From Mobilicoccus sp032056465 (lineage in GTDB: Bacteria; Actinomycetota; Actinomycetes; Actinomycetales; Dermatophilaceae), in the NCBI RefSeq assembly GCF_032056465.1, contig NZ_DAMBCL010000010.1: a DNA stretch of 64,000 nt. One strand, 5' to 3'. The position numbers and the translations under genes are program-made. Within the stretch, counting starts at the first letter, position 1, and the number at the start of each line of letters is the position of its first letter. Of the stretch, positions 16,343 through 25,587 are shown in pieces. Under the pieces are notes generated by a model. It was not told where the DNA came from, did no database searches, and saw only the letters and a program-made list of their open reading frames with translations.

Positions 16343-17419
16343 TCAGAGCAGGGCGGCGCGTTCGACCGTGACCCGACGCCACCGCTCGAGCAGGTCGGCC
16401 GCGGCGCCGGAATCGATGGCGCTCGCCGCCCTGTCGACGCCGTCGCGCAGCGCCGACACGAACGACTCCTCGCCGACGACCCGATCAGCGTCGTGAACCA
16501 GGGTGAGGGCGATACCCGCGTTCAGCAGCACGGCCGCTCGCACGGCCTCCATCGTCCCCTCGTCCTCTCCGGCGAACAGCCGGCGGACGACCCCGGCGTT
16601 GTGCTCGGCGTCGCCGCCACGCAGCGACTCGAGGGGGTGTCGGCGAAGTCCCACGGTCTCCGGCGCGAGCACATAGCGGTCGACCTGGCCGGGCCTCGCC
16701 CACCACACGTCGGACTCGGTGGACACGGTGATCTCGTCGAGGCCGTCGCGTCCGCGGAACACGGCGGCCTCGCGGCCCCGGTCGGCGAACACGCCTGCGA
16801 CGAGGGGTGCTGCCTGCTCGAACGCGACCCCCACGGCGGCATGACTGGGCTGCGCCGGGTTGGTGAGCGGACCGAGCAGATTGAACACGGTCGGGATCCC
16901 GAGCTCCCGGCGTCCGGCGGCCGCGTGGCGCATCGAGGGATGGAAGTCCTGCGCGAAGCAGAACGTGATGCCGACCTCGTGGGCGACATCGACGACGCCC
17001 TGCGGACCGAGGCTGAGCGCCACTCCGAGGGCCTCGAGGCAGTCGGCGGTGCCGGACTTGGAGGAGGCGGCTCGGTTTCCGTGCTTGACGACGGTCACCC
17101 CGGAGGCGGCGGCGACGATCGCGGACATCGTCGAGATGTTCACGGTGTTCTGCCGGTCACCACCGGTACCGACGATGTCGAGGCTCGGCTCGGCGACCTC
17201 GATCCGCCGTGCGTGGACGAGCATCTCGTCGGCGATGCCGGTGAGTTCGGCGATCGTGACGCCCTTGGCCTGCAACGCGACGACGAACCCTGCGAACTGA
17301 CTCGGGGTCGCCTCCCCCGTCATGATCTGCCCCATCGCCCAGGAGGCGGCATCGGGCGCGAGGTCCTCCCCGGCGACGAGCGCGGAGAGGATCGACGGCC
17401 AGGTGTGGGTGAGCGTCAC
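16343..17419 (-). CDS. trpD: anthranilate phosphoribosyltransferase
   Basis: Transfers the phosphoribosyl group of PRPP to anthranilate in tryptophan synthesis. DIVGTGGDRQNTVNIST is the PRPP-binding loop, VVKHGNRAASSKSGTAD the anthranilate/PRPP region, and FNLLGPLTNPA and GRDGLDEI complete the active site. 358 residues from GTG 17419 (VTLTHTWPS), four bases after the stop of the upstream response-regulator gene; the frame continues upstream to an ATG at 17455, but family similarity begins at the HTWP segment. No other trp genes are present, so it is an unlinked trpD as in mycobacteria. Confidence 0.93.
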   Translation of the reverse strand: MTLTHTWPSILSALVAGEDLAPDAASWAMGQIMTGEATPSQFAGFVVALQAKGVTIAELTGIADEMLVHARRIEVAEPSLDIVGTGGDRQNTVNISTMSAIVAAASGVTVVKHGNRAASSKSGTADCLEALGVALSLGPQGVVDVAHEVGITFCFAQDFHPSMRHAAAGRRELGIPTVFNLLGPLTNPAQPSHAAVGVAFEQAAPLVAGVFADRGREAAVFRGRDGLDEITVSTESDVWWARPGQVDRYVLAPETVGLRRHPLESLRGGDAEHNAGVVRRLFAGEDEGTMEAVRAAVLLNAGIALTLVHDADRVVGEESFVSALRDGVDRAASAIDSGAAADLLERWRRVTVERAALL

Positions 17420-17423
17420 GGGG

Positions 17424-17885
17424 TCAGTGACCAGCGGAGTCGCCGGGCAACGCACGAGCCACGTCGACGAGCGCCTCGGCCATCGTCAGAGCGTCGAACG
17501 GTTGGGAGACCGCCGCGTCGGCGTAGGACCAGGAGGCGAGCCACGCATCCTGGGGACGACCGGTGAGCACGATGACCGGCGGGCAGTCGAACACCTCGTG
17601 CTTGAGTTGACGGCACAGGCCCAGACCGCCGAGCGGCGCGGCCTCACCGTCGAGCACGAGCATGTCCACCCGACCGGAGCGCACGGCGTCGATCACCGCC
17701 GGTGCGGTGGCGCACTCGAGCCAGGACTCGACCTCGACGTCGGGTGCCGGGCGCCGGCCCACGGCGAGGCGCACGGAGTCACGGATGCTGCGGTCGTCGC
17801 TGAACAACAGGACCCGCACCGACCGACGTCCACCGCTGGTGGTGTCGGAGGAGGCGGTCGCCGTCTCGCTGTTGAGGCCAGTCAT
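17424..17885 (-). CDS. orphan receiver-domain protein (degenerate response regulator)
   Basis: 153 residues with a receiver-like fold only: VRVLLFSDDRSIRDSV at the N-terminus, VDMLVLDGEAAPLGG at the expected phospho-Asp position, VIVLTGRPQDAWLASWSYADAAVSQPFD at the signalling face (split here by a helix). The usual invariant Lys is replaced (AVSQPF), so phosphorylation-dependent switching may be lost. There is no output domain and no kinase beside it. The gene precedes trpD by a few bases on the same strand. ATG 17885 follows TAGGAT by 7 nt, a leaderless arrangement. Confidence 0.78.
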   Translation of the reverse strand: MTGLNSETATASSDTTSGGRRSVRVLLFSDDRSIRDSVRLAVGRRPAPDVEVESWLECATAPAVIDAVRSGRVDMLVLDGEAAPLGGLGLCRQLKHEVFDCPPVIVLTGRPQDAWLASWSYADAAVSQPFDALTMAEALVDVARALPGDSAGH

Positions 17886-17892
17886 GCCGCGA

Positions 17893-17898
17893 ATCCTA
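17893..17898 (-). promoter_or_regulatory. -10 element of the receiver-trpD operon (leaderless)
   Basis: TAGGAT on the minus strand with a 7-nt gap to the ATG at 17885. Confidence 0.55.
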
Positions 17899-18413
17899 CC
17901 GACATCCCTCCCGCTCCCGGCCCCGGCGTCCGTCCGGGCGTGGCCGAGCATCCCTCCGGGGCGGCCACGCCCTCGGGTGCGGTCTCCGTGCGTCGTCGGC
18001 GCGCCCCCCTCAAGCGGGGTCGACACGGCATCGTCATCCCCGCCGTCTCGGCCACACCCGTGCCGGAGGGCGCCGCCCGCGGTGAGACACCGGGTCCCGG
18101 CGGGACATCGGGTTGCGATGTGACGCGCGTGACATTCTCGGGCGGGGTCGGCCACGATCGGCGATCTCCTCGCTCCCCACCCGAAGGGCAGCCCGCTCCG
18201 CTCCCGCGTGACTCGGTCCACTGTCCCCGTGCCCCCGTGCGAGGACGGTGCGCCCCGCACAGCGGGCACCCCGCCGAGGTGGAGCACGCCGCCTCCCGCG
18301 GCGGCGTGTCGAGGACCAGATCCCCTGCGTCGAGCGCCCTCTGCGTCCGCCTCCGGCGCGGGTGCGCCGACACCCGCCGAGGTCCCAACGTCCCATTCGC
18401 CTCCGAATATGGC
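17899..18413. other. 515-bp divergent intergenic region
   Basis: Lies between the -10 elements of the receiver gene and ctaE. It contains short GC-rich hairpins but no coding sequence I can support; an open frame runs into ctaE from 18208, but its residues are low complexity and unlike the family. Confidence 0.5.
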
Positions 18414-18419
18414 CATAAT
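18414..18419 (+). promoter_or_regulatory. -10 element of ctaE (leaderless)
   Basis: CATAAT, one base from the consensus, 7 nt before the GTG at 18427 in an unusually AT-rich patch. Confidence 0.6.
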
Positions 18420-18426
18420 GGCGCCC

Positions 18427-19092
18427 GTGGCGACTGTTTCCTCTACTCATACTCACTCACCGGGACCTCGACCGGGCACGGCCCCGGGGCACGGCCCCGT
18501 CACCCGACCCGACATGGCCTCCGTGGGCACGATCGTGTGGTTGTCGAGCGAACTCATGTTCTTCGCGGGACTGTTCGCCATCTACTTCACGCTTCGATCC
18601 GTGCGCCCGGACCTCTGGGAGGCCAGCACGGCGCACCTCAACGTGCCGTTCGCCTTCGTCAACACGGCGATCCTGGTCACCAGTTCCCTCTGGTGTCAGT
18701 TCGGTGTGGCCGCCGCGGAACGCGGCCAGGGCTCCCGCACGGGGGGCTTCTTCGAATTCAAGAAGTGGGGCATGCGTGAGTGGTTCGTCCTCACGTACGT
18801 CTTCGGCTCGGTGTTCGTGGCCGGCCAGGTGCTGGAGTACGCCGAGCTGGCCGAGCACGGCCTGACGCTCTCGGCGACCGCCTACACGTCGGCGTTCTAC
18901 CTGACTACCGGCTTCCACGGCATCCACGTCATCGGCGGTCTGCTCGCGTTCCTGTTCATCATCGGCCGCAGCTTCACCACCCGCCGGTACACCCACCGTC
19001 AGGCCACCGGCGCCATCGTCGTGTCGTACTACTGGCACTTCGTCGACGTCGTGTGGATCGCCCTGTTCGCCGTCATCTACGTCCTCCAGTGA
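18427..19092 (+). CDS. ctaE: cytochrome c oxidase (aa3) subunit III
   Basis: 221 residues with five transmembrane helices, the short actinobacterial form of COX3. GTIVWLSSELMFFAGLFAIYFT and TGFHGIHVIGGLLAF (each in one helix) are signature segments, and the last helix follows VSYYWHFVDVVWIALF. It forms part of the aa3 oxidase that accepts electrons from the QcrCAB complex. GTG 18427 is chosen because the promoter hexamer leaves no room for an upstream start. First gene of ctaE-qcrC-qcrA-qcrB, the conserved actinobacterial supercomplex operon. Confidence 0.93.
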   Translation: MATVSSTHTHSPGPRPGTAPGHGPVTRPDMASVGTIVWLSSELMFFAGLFAIYFTLRSVRPDLWEASTAHLNVPFAFVNTAILVTSSLWCQFGVAAAERGQGSRTGGFFEFKKWGMREWFVLTYVFGSVFVAGQVLEYAELAEHGLTLSATAYTSAFYLTTGFHGIHVIGGLLAFLFIIGRSFTTRRYTHRQATGAIVVSYYWHFVDVVWIALFAVIYVLQ

Positions 19093-19159
19093 CACCGGCC
19101 GCGACCCGCCGCCCGATCGCTGCTTCCGTCCCCGAACCCCCGAAGTCAAGGATGCCCTC

Positions 19160-19957
19160 GTGACTGCCTCAACCGTGACCCGACGCCGGCACCCCGCGGT
19201 CCTGTTCGCCCTGCTCGTCGTCGCGCTGGTCGCCGTCGGTGGGGTGTACTCACTCGTCTCCTCCGGAGGCCGTGCGACCGCCGACACCCGCCCCTACACG
19301 GCGCAGGACGTCACCGCCGGTGACCGTCTGTTCAAGGCCAACTGCTCCACCTGTCACGGCCAGCAGGCCGAGGGCACGAGCGCCGGTCCGAGCCTGGTCG
19401 GCGTGGGCGCCGCCGCCGTCGACTTCCAGGTCGGCACGGGCCGCATGCCCCTCGCAGGGCCGGCCGTGCAGGCCAAGCGCAACAGCCACGTCGCGTTCTC
19501 CGACGAGCAGATCCGCCAGATGGGCGCCTATGTCGACTCCCTCGGCCCCGGCCCCGGGATCCCGGACGAGAAGTACGCCAGCGGCATCGGTGGCGACGTC
19601 GCCCGTGGTGGCGAGATCTACCGCGTCAACTGCGCGATGTGCCACAACTTCGCCGGCTCCGGCGGTGCGCTCACCCGCGGCAAGTTCGCCCCGCCGCTGC
19701 ACGACATCGAGGGCAAGCACATCTACGAGGCGATGCTCACGGGCCCGCAGTCGATGCCGGTCTTCGACGATGCGAACCTCGACCCGGAGGCCAAGCGCGA
19801 CGTCATCGCCTACCTCCACTGGCTCGACAAGAACGAGAACCCCGGCGGTCACAGCCTGGGCAACCTGGGCCCGGTCGCCGACGGCTTCTTCCTCTGGTTG
19901 CTCGCGGTTCCCCTCATGATCGGGGCGGCCGTCTGGCTCGGTCGCAAGGCGGCCTGA
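19160..19957 (+). CDS. qcrC: diheme cytochrome c of the bc1 complex
   Basis: 265 residues: an N-terminal membrane anchor (about 14-34), two cytochrome c domains and a C-terminal membrane helix (FLWLLAVPLMIGAAVWLG). CSTCH and CAMCH are the two covalent haem-c sites. In actinobacteria this diheme subunit replaces soluble cytochrome c and passes electrons straight to the CuA site of the oxidase. GTG start. It sits 67 nt after ctaE and three bases before qcrA. Confidence 0.95.
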   Translation: MTASTVTRRRHPAVLFALLVVALVAVGGVYSLVSSGGRATADTRPYTAQDVTAGDRLFKANCSTCHGQQAEGTSAGPSLVGVGAAAVDFQVGTGRMPLAGPAVQAKRNSHVAFSDEQIRQMGAYVDSLGPGPGIPDEKYASGIGGDVARGGEIYRVNCAMCHNFAGSGGALTRGKFAPPLHDIEGKHIYEAMLTGPQSMPVFDDANLDPEAKRDVIAYLHWLDKNENPGGHSLGNLGPVADGFFLWLLAVPLMIGAAVWLGRKAA

Positions 19958-19960
19958 GCC

Positions 19961-21142
19961 ATGACGACACCCCCTAGGCATCACAGCGACAGGAACGATC
20001 ACATGAACGAGAACGGCGTCACTCCGGCCGGAGAACGCCCGGCCGAGGGCAGTTCCACCGCCACCGGCCGTGACCTCACCGGTTCCGCCGGTCACTCACA
20101 GGCCGTCGACACCGTCCCGGAGCGGTTCGAGAACCCCGGTCTCCCGCCGCACGTCATGCGTCACGCCGATGTCGACCCCAAGGCGGCCAAGCGCGCCGAG
20201 CGTCAGGTGCTCGCGCTCTTCACCGTCTCGGTGATCGGCTCGATCGGCTTCATCGTCGCCTACCTCACGCTCGACATGACGACCATGGTGTACGTGCCGG
20301 TGTTCGGGCGGATCAGCCCCCTGCACACCGCCCTCGGCGTGTGCCTGGCGCTGAGCCTTCTCGGTATCGGTCTCGGCGCGGTGCACTGGGCGAAGACCCT
20401 CATGCCCGACACCGAGGAGATCGAGGAGCGCCACCCCACGGGTTCGTCCCCGGAGACGCGCGCCGAGCTCATGGACACCCTGGACGAGGGCCGCCGCAGC
20501 AGCCAGCTCGCCCGTCGGCCGATGATCGGAGCCCTCGGCGCCACCGCTCTCGGCCTGTTCGCCCTCCCCCCGCTGTTCCCCATCGTCGGTGGCCTCGGCC
20601 ACCTTCCGCGGCGCGAGATGCACCACACGTTCTGGCAGACCGGGATGCGCCTCATGCGCGACCCGCAGATGACGCCGATCCGCGCCGACGAGGTGCACCG
20701 CGGCGCCGTGTTCCACGTCCTGCCCGAGGGCATCGACAGCCCGGCCAAGCAGGCCAAGGAGGGGGAGCACTTCGAGCACGACGAGGACCTCAGCCTCCTG
20801 CAGCGCAAGGCCAAGGCCGCCGTCCTGCTCGTCCGTCTCGACCCCGAGGCCTTCAAGAGCGACAAGGCCCGCGACTGGGGCTACGAGGGGATCGTCGCGT
20901 ACAACAAGATCTGCACGCACGCGGGCTGCCCCGTGGGGCTCTACGAACAGCAGACGCACCACCTGCTGTGCCCGTGCCACCAGTCCACCTTCGACGTCAC
21001 GCAGGACTGCAAGGTCGTGTTCGGCCCGGCCAAGCGTCCTCTTCCGCAGCTGAAGATCACCGTCGATGATGAGGGTTACCTCGTGGCGGCGCAGCCGTTC
21101 ATGGAACCCGTGGGCCCGAGCTTCTGGAGTCGTAAGCGATGA
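19961..21142 (+). CDS. qcrA: Rieske iron-sulfur subunit of the bc1 complex
   Basis: 393 residues with a hydrophilic N-terminus, three transmembrane helices (two near 70-130, one near 165-190) and a C-terminal Rieske domain. CTHAGCPVGL and CPCHQSTFDV carry the two Cys and two His of the 2Fe-2S cluster plus the disulfide Cys pair. The three-helix topology and the insertion before the cluster domain are typical of the actinobacterial enzyme. A second possible start is ATG 20003. Overlaps qcrB by 4 nt (ATGA). Confidence 0.95.
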   Translation: MTTPPRHHSDRNDHMNENGVTPAGERPAEGSSTATGRDLTGSAGHSQAVDTVPERFENPGLPPHVMRHADVDPKAAKRAERQVLALFTVSVIGSIGFIVAYLTLDMTTMVYVPVFGRISPLHTALGVCLALSLLGIGLGAVHWAKTLMPDTEEIEERHPTGSSPETRAELMDTLDEGRRSSQLARRPMIGALGATALGLFALPPLFPIVGGLGHLPRREMHHTFWQTGMRLMRDPQMTPIRADEVHRGAVFHVLPEGIDSPAKQAKEGEHFEHDEDLSLLQRKAKAAVLLVRLDPEAFKSDKARDWGYEGIVAYNKICTHAGCPVGLYEQQTHHLLCPCHQSTFDVTQDCKVVFGPAKRPLPQLKITVDDEGYLVAAQPFMEPVGPSFWSRKR

Positions 21143-22884
21143 GCACACAAGCAACCGCGCGCGCGGCAGACCGGCTCCGTACCGACGAGCCGGCACCTCG
21201 GCCCGGGCGGGACCGAGGAAACGGCGGGCGTCACGGCGCCGTCGCCAGTTGGTTCGACGACCGTACGGGCATCGCCGGCCCCATGCGCTACCTCATGCGC
21301 AAGGTCTTCCCGGACCACTGGTCGTTCATGCTCGGTGAAGTCGCGATGTACTCGATGATCATCGCGCTGCTCACCGGCGTGGCGCTCACCCTGTGGTTCG
21401 TCCCCTCGATGGGCGAGGTGCACTACGACGGGCCGCACGCGCCCCTCAACGGCATCCTCATGAGCGAGGCCTACGCCTCCACGCTGCAGATCTCCTTCGA
21501 GGTGCCCGGCGGTCTCCTCATCCGCCAGGTCCACCACTGGTCGGCCCTGTTCTTCGTGGCCGCGATCGGCATGCACATGGCGCGCGTGTTCTTCACCGGC
21601 GCGTTCCGCAAGCCGCGCGAGATCAACTGGGTGATCGGCACCGTGCTCCTCCTGCTGGCCATGATCGAGGGCTTCGCGGGCTACTCCCTCCCCGACGACC
21701 TGCTCTCGGGCACCGGTCTTCGCGTGATGGAGGGCTTCGTCCAGTCGACCCCGATCCTCGGCTCGATCATCAGCTACCTGATGTTCGACGGGGCCTTCCC
21801 CGGACACATCATCATCGCGCGCCTCTACATGGCGCACATCCTGCTCGTCCCGGCCCTGCTCATCGGCCTGTTCACGGCGCACCTCGCGCTCGTCATGGTC
21901 CACAAGCACACCCAGTACCCCGGCCCCGGCCGCACCAACGACAACGTCGTCGGTTTCCGCGTCATGCCGGTGTACGCCGCCAAGGCCGGTGGCTTCTTCT
22001 TCATCGTGTTCGGCATCATCACGCTGATCTCCGGGCTGGTCACGATCAACCCCGTGTGGGCCTACGGCCCGTACGACCCCTCGCCGGTCACCGCCGGTGT
22101 GCAGCCCGACTGGTACATGGGCTTCGCGGACGGCGCGCTGCGGCTCCTGCCCGGTTGGCTCGAGGTTCCCGTCGGCTCCTGGACGTTGTCCCTCAACGTC
22201 GCCCTCGGCTCGATCGTCCTGCTCCCGGTCGTGTTCACCCTCGCCGGCGCCTACCCCTTCCTCGAGGCCTGGATCACCGGTGACAAGCGCGAGCACCACC
22301 TGCTCGACCGCCCGCGTAACCGCCCGGTGCGCACCGGCATCGGCATCGGCGCGATCATCGCCTACCTCGTGATGTTCTTCGCCGCGGGCAACGACATCAT
22401 GGCGATCAAGCTGGGTCTGTCGATCAACGACATCACCCACGTCCTGCGGTTCCTCTTCTTCGCGGGCCCGATCATCGGCTTCTGGGTCACCAAGCGGATC
22501 TGCCTGTCCCTGCAGCGCGCCGACCGCGAGCTCGCCCTGCATGGCAAGGAGAGCGGCCGGATCGTCCGCACCGCCGACGGCGAGTTCCGCGAGTACCACG
22601 AGCCGCTGAGCGACTACGAGATGTGGAACCTCGTGGGTTACGAGAGCCCTGAGCCCCTCGAACTCACCGACGGTCGAGACGCCCACGGCGTCGCAGCCCC
22701 GACGGGTCGCAGCCAGAAGCGTCGGGCCGCCTGGTCCCGGTTCTTCTTCAAGGACCGTGTCGCTCCGGTCACCCCGGCCGAGCTGCACGAGGCGCACGCT
22801 CACCACGACCAGGCCTCGGACCGCGCGCTGCTCGCCCGTGAGGACGTCCACCACGACGAGATCCTCGAGGACGCGCACCACTGA
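21139..22884 (+). CDS. qcrB: cytochrome b subunit of the bc1 complex
   Basis: 581 residues, nine membrane helices. The two haem-b His pairs are in QVHHWSALFFVAAIGMHMARVF and LLIGLFTAHLALVMVHKH (split by normal helix spacing), and PDWYMGF corresponds to the Qo-site PEWY motif, here with Asp. The C-terminal cytosolic part is long and ends in a His-rich stretch. It oxidises menaquinol and feeds QcrA and QcrC. A strong terminator follows, closing the operon. Confidence 0.95.
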   Translation: MSTQATARAADRLRTDEPAPRPGRDRGNGGRHGAVASWFDDRTGIAGPMRYLMRKVFPDHWSFMLGEVAMYSMIIALLTGVALTLWFVPSMGEVHYDGPHAPLNGILMSEAYASTLQISFEVPGGLLIRQVHHWSALFFVAAIGMHMARVFFTGAFRKPREINWVIGTVLLLLAMIEGFAGYSLPDDLLSGTGLRVMEGFVQSTPILGSIISYLMFDGAFPGHIIIARLYMAHILLVPALLIGLFTAHLALVMVHKHTQYPGPGRTNDNVVGFRVMPVYAAKAGGFFFIVFGIITLISGLVTINPVWAYGPYDPSPVTAGVQPDWYMGFADGALRLLPGWLEVPVGSWTLSLNVALGSIVLLPVVFTLAGAYPFLEAWITGDKREHHLLDRPRNRPVRTGIGIGAIIAYLVMFFAAGNDIMAIKLGLSINDITHVLRFLFFAGPIIGFWVTKRICLSLQRADRELALHGKESGRIVRTADGEFREYHEPLSDYEMWNLVGYESPEPLELTDGRDAHGVAAPTGRSQKRRAAWSRFFFKDRVAPVTPAELHEAHAHHDQASDRALLAREDVHHDEILEDAHH

Positions 22885-22908
22885 GCCTCCTGAGTTCCGG
22901 CTCACCGA

Positions 22909-22944
22909 CGAAGACCCCCGCACCGTGCCGGTGCGGGGGCCTTC
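22909..22944 (+). terminator. terminator of the ctaE-qcrCAB operon
   Basis: Perfect 11-bp stem (22915-22925 with 22929-22939) around a 3-nt loop, extended by GAAG/CTTC flanks, about 25-30 nt past the qcrB stop. Confidence 0.85.
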
Positions 22945-23046
22945 GCACAGGCCGGACTCCCGCCGCCGACCCGTGCTCGCCCACTCCCCCGGGTCGCTCA
23001 CCACAGCGGCCGGTGTCGTGCGGCACCATGAACGGGTGAGGTCGTC

Positions 23047-23388
23047 ATGAAGATGAGCCGGGAGCAGTTCGAGGAGGCCGTGGCCGACGCGCTCGACGCC
23101 GTCCCTGGGGAGCTTCTCGACATGCTCGACAACGTCGTGTTCCTCGTCGAGGACGAGCCGGAGAGCGGAGAGGAGCTCCTGGGCCTCTACGAGGGCGTCC
23201 CCCGCACCGAACGCACGTGGGGTGATCTGGGCCTCCCCGACCGCATCACGGTGTTCCAGGGGCCGACGCTGCGCATGTGCACCAGCGTGGAGCAGGTGCG
23301 CCACGAGGTCACGGTCACCGTCGTCCACGAGATCGCGCACCACTTCGGCATCGACGACGAACGCCTCCACGCCCTCGGCTGGGCATGA
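23047..23388 (+). CDS. small zincin-like metallopeptidase
   Basis: 113 residues of the minimal MpaA/DUF1025 metallopeptidase type. TVVHEIAHHFGIDDERL is the HExxH plus downstream Asp zinc site; FLVEDEPESGEELLGLYEG is the conserved N-terminal acidic stretch. GGTGAGG lies about six bases before ATG 23047. These proteins are found singly in most actinobacteria and have no established substrate. It stands alone between the qcr terminator and the convergent L,D-transpeptidase gene. Confidence 0.88.
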   Translation: MKMSREQFEEAVADALDAVPGELLDMLDNVVFLVEDEPESGEELLGLYEGVPRTERTWGDLGLPDRITVFQGPTLRMCTSVEQVRHEVTVTVVHEIAHHFGIDDERLHALGWA

Positions 23389-23638
23389 GCCGACGCGTCA
23401 GGCGTGTGCCTCCCGACGACCATGGCGCGCAGCGCGAAACCGGGAGGTCACGGGGCATCGGTGTGTCGACCGGCGCGACGTCCAGGAGCACCGGCCACGG
23501 TCACCAGCCGACGACGACCACCCGACGACGGGAGCGCGGGGGGCACTGAGAGGCCACGACGCCCGGGCCTCACGGTCCGCAGACCCGCCTGGAGGACAGA
23601 CCCCCGTCCGTGGGCGTCGGGGACCCTCGTCCGTGGCG

Positions 23639-24970
23639 TCAGGGAGTCGTCGTCGACGTCGACGGTGAGGGCGCAGCGGGCGCCGACGACGTCGACGACG
23701 ACGAGGACGACGTGCTCGACTTCTTGGACGTCGGGGAACCGGTCGACGAGGAGGTCTTCTTCGCGAGGGCGCTGCGGGCATGCCACTCGTCGGCGCTGAA
23801 CAGCCAGACCGACAGCCCGTCGCCGGGCTTCATCCGCCGGGAGGAGCCGGTGAACTCGACGACGTCACCGATGATCGAACCGCGGAAGACGTCGGCTGCC
23901 GCCCCCGGACCGAGGTTGACGCAGCCGTGGCTCACGTTCCGACGTCCCTGCGCCCACACCGACCAGGGGGCGGCGTGGAGGAACTCTCCGGTGTTCGTGA
24001 CCCGCATCGCGTACCTGACCTCGGTGCGGTAGTAGTTCGCGTCCCCCTCCTTGAGCCCGAGGGTGCCCGCGTCCATGACGTAGTCCTCGTGCTTCTCGGT
24101 GATGACCTTGGTGCCCGAGCGGGTCTCCCAATCGGCCGTGGGCTTGCCGGCGCTGATGGGATAGCTCGCGACGCGCTTGCCGTTGTCGCTCACGCTCATC
24201 GTGTGGCCGGCGAGATCGACCTTCATGATGCGGGCCCGCTTGGCGACGGTGAACGTGCCGCCCTTGTCCTGCACGATGTACTTGTCGGGCCCCGTGGCGA
24301 CCCCTGTGAGCGGCGCGGAGACCGTCACCTTGGTGTTGGGCTTCCAGTACGAGTCCGGCCGCCACATGAGCTGGCGTTCGTCCAGCCAGCCCCATGAGCC
24401 CTTCTGGGCGGGGACGACCTTGATCTTCATGCGCTTCTCGACCTCGGCGCGCATCTCCGGGGTGGTCACCGCGCTGTCGAACGTCACCATCGCCGGCATC
24501 CCGACACCGACGGTCGAGCCGTCCGGCGTCACGGTGTACGTGGCCTTCACACCCGGATCCAGCGTCGAGAACGACACGCTCTGCTGCGAGGTGGCACCCT
24601 CGGCGTTCTTGGCCGTCGCCTTCCACGTGTACGTGGTGGAGGGCTTGAGACGCATGTCCGCCGACGGCGACCAGACGCCGTCGCTCACCTTGCCCGGGAT
24701 GACCGTCCCCTTGGGGTCCTGCAGGCGCACCGACACGAGGTCGCCCTGTCGAGCCTGGACGGTGAGGCGCTCGTCGGGCTTGACGCCCTTGCCCCCGTCC
24801 TCGACCGAGAAGGCGAGCTCCGCCGAGGGCACGGTCGGGCTCGCGTTCTCGTCCTCACCGCCGGCCCCGATGGCACCTGGCATGTCACAGGCCGTGACGA
24901 GCAAGGTTGACCCGATGGCCAGGCCGAGACCGACCACCCGGACATAGTCGATCCGCGTTCTCACGTGCAC
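23639..24970 (-). CDS. L,D-transpeptidase lipoprotein (YkuD)
   Basis: 443 residues. A lipoprotein signal ends LLVTACDMPG. Two Ig-like domains follow (about 70-270), then the YkuD catalytic domain with SHGCVNL carrying the active Cys. Layout matches the mycobacterial LdtMt2 type, which makes 3-3 crosslinks in peptidoglycan outside the membrane. The last 40 residues are a Ser/Thr/Pro-rich tail. GGAGG sits 10 nt before GTG 24970; a second in-frame GTG at 24964 is too far for that site, and the frame open to 25060 is not needed. M. tuberculosis has a membrane protein gene at this location instead. Confidence 0.92.
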   Translation of the reverse strand: MHVRTRIDYVRVVGLGLAIGSTLLVTACDMPGAIGAGGEDENASPTVPSAELAFSVEDGGKGVKPDERLTVQARQGDLVSVRLQDPKGTVIPGKVSDGVWSPSADMRLKPSTTYTWKATAKNAEGATSQQSVSFSTLDPGVKATYTVTPDGSTVGVGMPAMVTFDSAVTTPEMRAEVEKRMKIKVVPAQKGSWGWLDERQLMWRPDSYWKPNTKVTVSAPLTGVATGPDKYIVQDKGGTFTVAKRARIMKVDLAGHTMSVSDNGKRVASYPISAGKPTADWETRSGTKVITEKHEDYVMDAGTLGLKEGDANYYRTEVRYAMRVTNTGEFLHAAPWSVWAQGRRNVSHGCVNLGPGAAADVFRGSIIGDVVEFTGSSRRMKPGDGLSVWLFSADEWHARSALAKKTSSSTGSPTSKKSSTSSSSSSTSSAPAAPSPSTSTTTP

Positions 24971-25131
24971 CCCGGAATTCCCTCCTTGTCGGCCCCTGTC
25001 GTGCCATCGCATACGCCGCCTGCAAGTCCACGCCCCGGCGCGGACCGGATGCCCCCACAATCGGCACTCCCCCCATGGTGACGCATATCGCCCGACGATT
25101 CCACCACGGGGGGCCGCGAGGCCCCGAAAAG

Positions 25132-25164
25132 CGTGAACCCCGCTGCGGGGCAGCGGGGTTCACG
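25132..25164 (-). terminator. terminator of the ctaC-ctaD-ctaF operon
   Basis: Perfect 14-bp stem (25132-25145 with 25151-25164) and 5-nt loop, 21 nt past the ctaF stop, followed on the minus strand by CTTTTC. A second small hairpin (GGGGCC GCGA GGCCCC) lies just beyond. Confidence 0.9.
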
Positions 25165-25185
25165 TCGATTGGGCGAAGCGGGGAG

Positions 25186-25587
25186 TCAGATCGCCATGTC
25201 CTGGCGGAAGTACTCGAAGACCCACCCGATGAGGGCGACGGCCCCGAACACGACGCCGACCAGGAAGACCCAGAGGCCGAGGCGCAGGCCGAGGAACACG
25301 ATGATCGCCGACGCCGCGAGGGGCAGCGGCCACCAGGAGTGCGGGCTGAAGAACCCATACTCGCCCTCCTGCATCCACTGCTCACCACGCGGGTCGTCCG
25401 CGGGGTCGCGGTCGAGCTTCTTCATGGTGAGACGCAGGTACATGCCGAACATGAGACCCATGAGGCCCAGGAGCAGCATGCCCACGACCCCCACCGGCTC
25501 CTGCCACTTGGTGAAGAAGCCGTAGATGATCGTCACGGGGACGAAGAAGATGAAGGCTGCGTTGAACAGCGCCGAGGTCTGCTTCAT
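25186..25587 (-). CDS. ctaF: cytochrome c oxidase subunit IV, actinobacterial type
   Basis: 133 residues, four membrane helices in two pairs with the conserved central loop EGEYGFFSPHSWWPLPLA. This subunit is specific to actinobacterial aa3 oxidases and stabilises the complex. ATG at 25587 overlaps the end of ctaD by 4 nt. Same strand and operon as ctaC and ctaD, convergent with the qcr block. Confidence 0.94.
   Translation of the reverse strand: MKQTSALFNAAFIFFVPVTIIYGFFTKWQEPVGVVGMLLLGLMGLMFGMYLRLTMKKLDRDPADDPRGEQWMQEGEYGFFSPHSWWPLPLAASAIIVFLGLRLGLWVFLVGVVFGAVALIGWVFEYFRQDMAI

Noticed and set aside
18208..18426. N-terminal extension of ctaE
   Set aside because: The extra 73 residues are Pro/Ala/Ser-rich and unlike the family; the -10 hexamer at 18414 would lie within the coding sequence.
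23398..23668. Extra genes between the metallopeptidase and the L,D-transpeptidase
   Set aside because: Frames on both strands are short, Arg/Pro-rich and overlap the Ser/Thr tail of the transpeptidase; no start signals.
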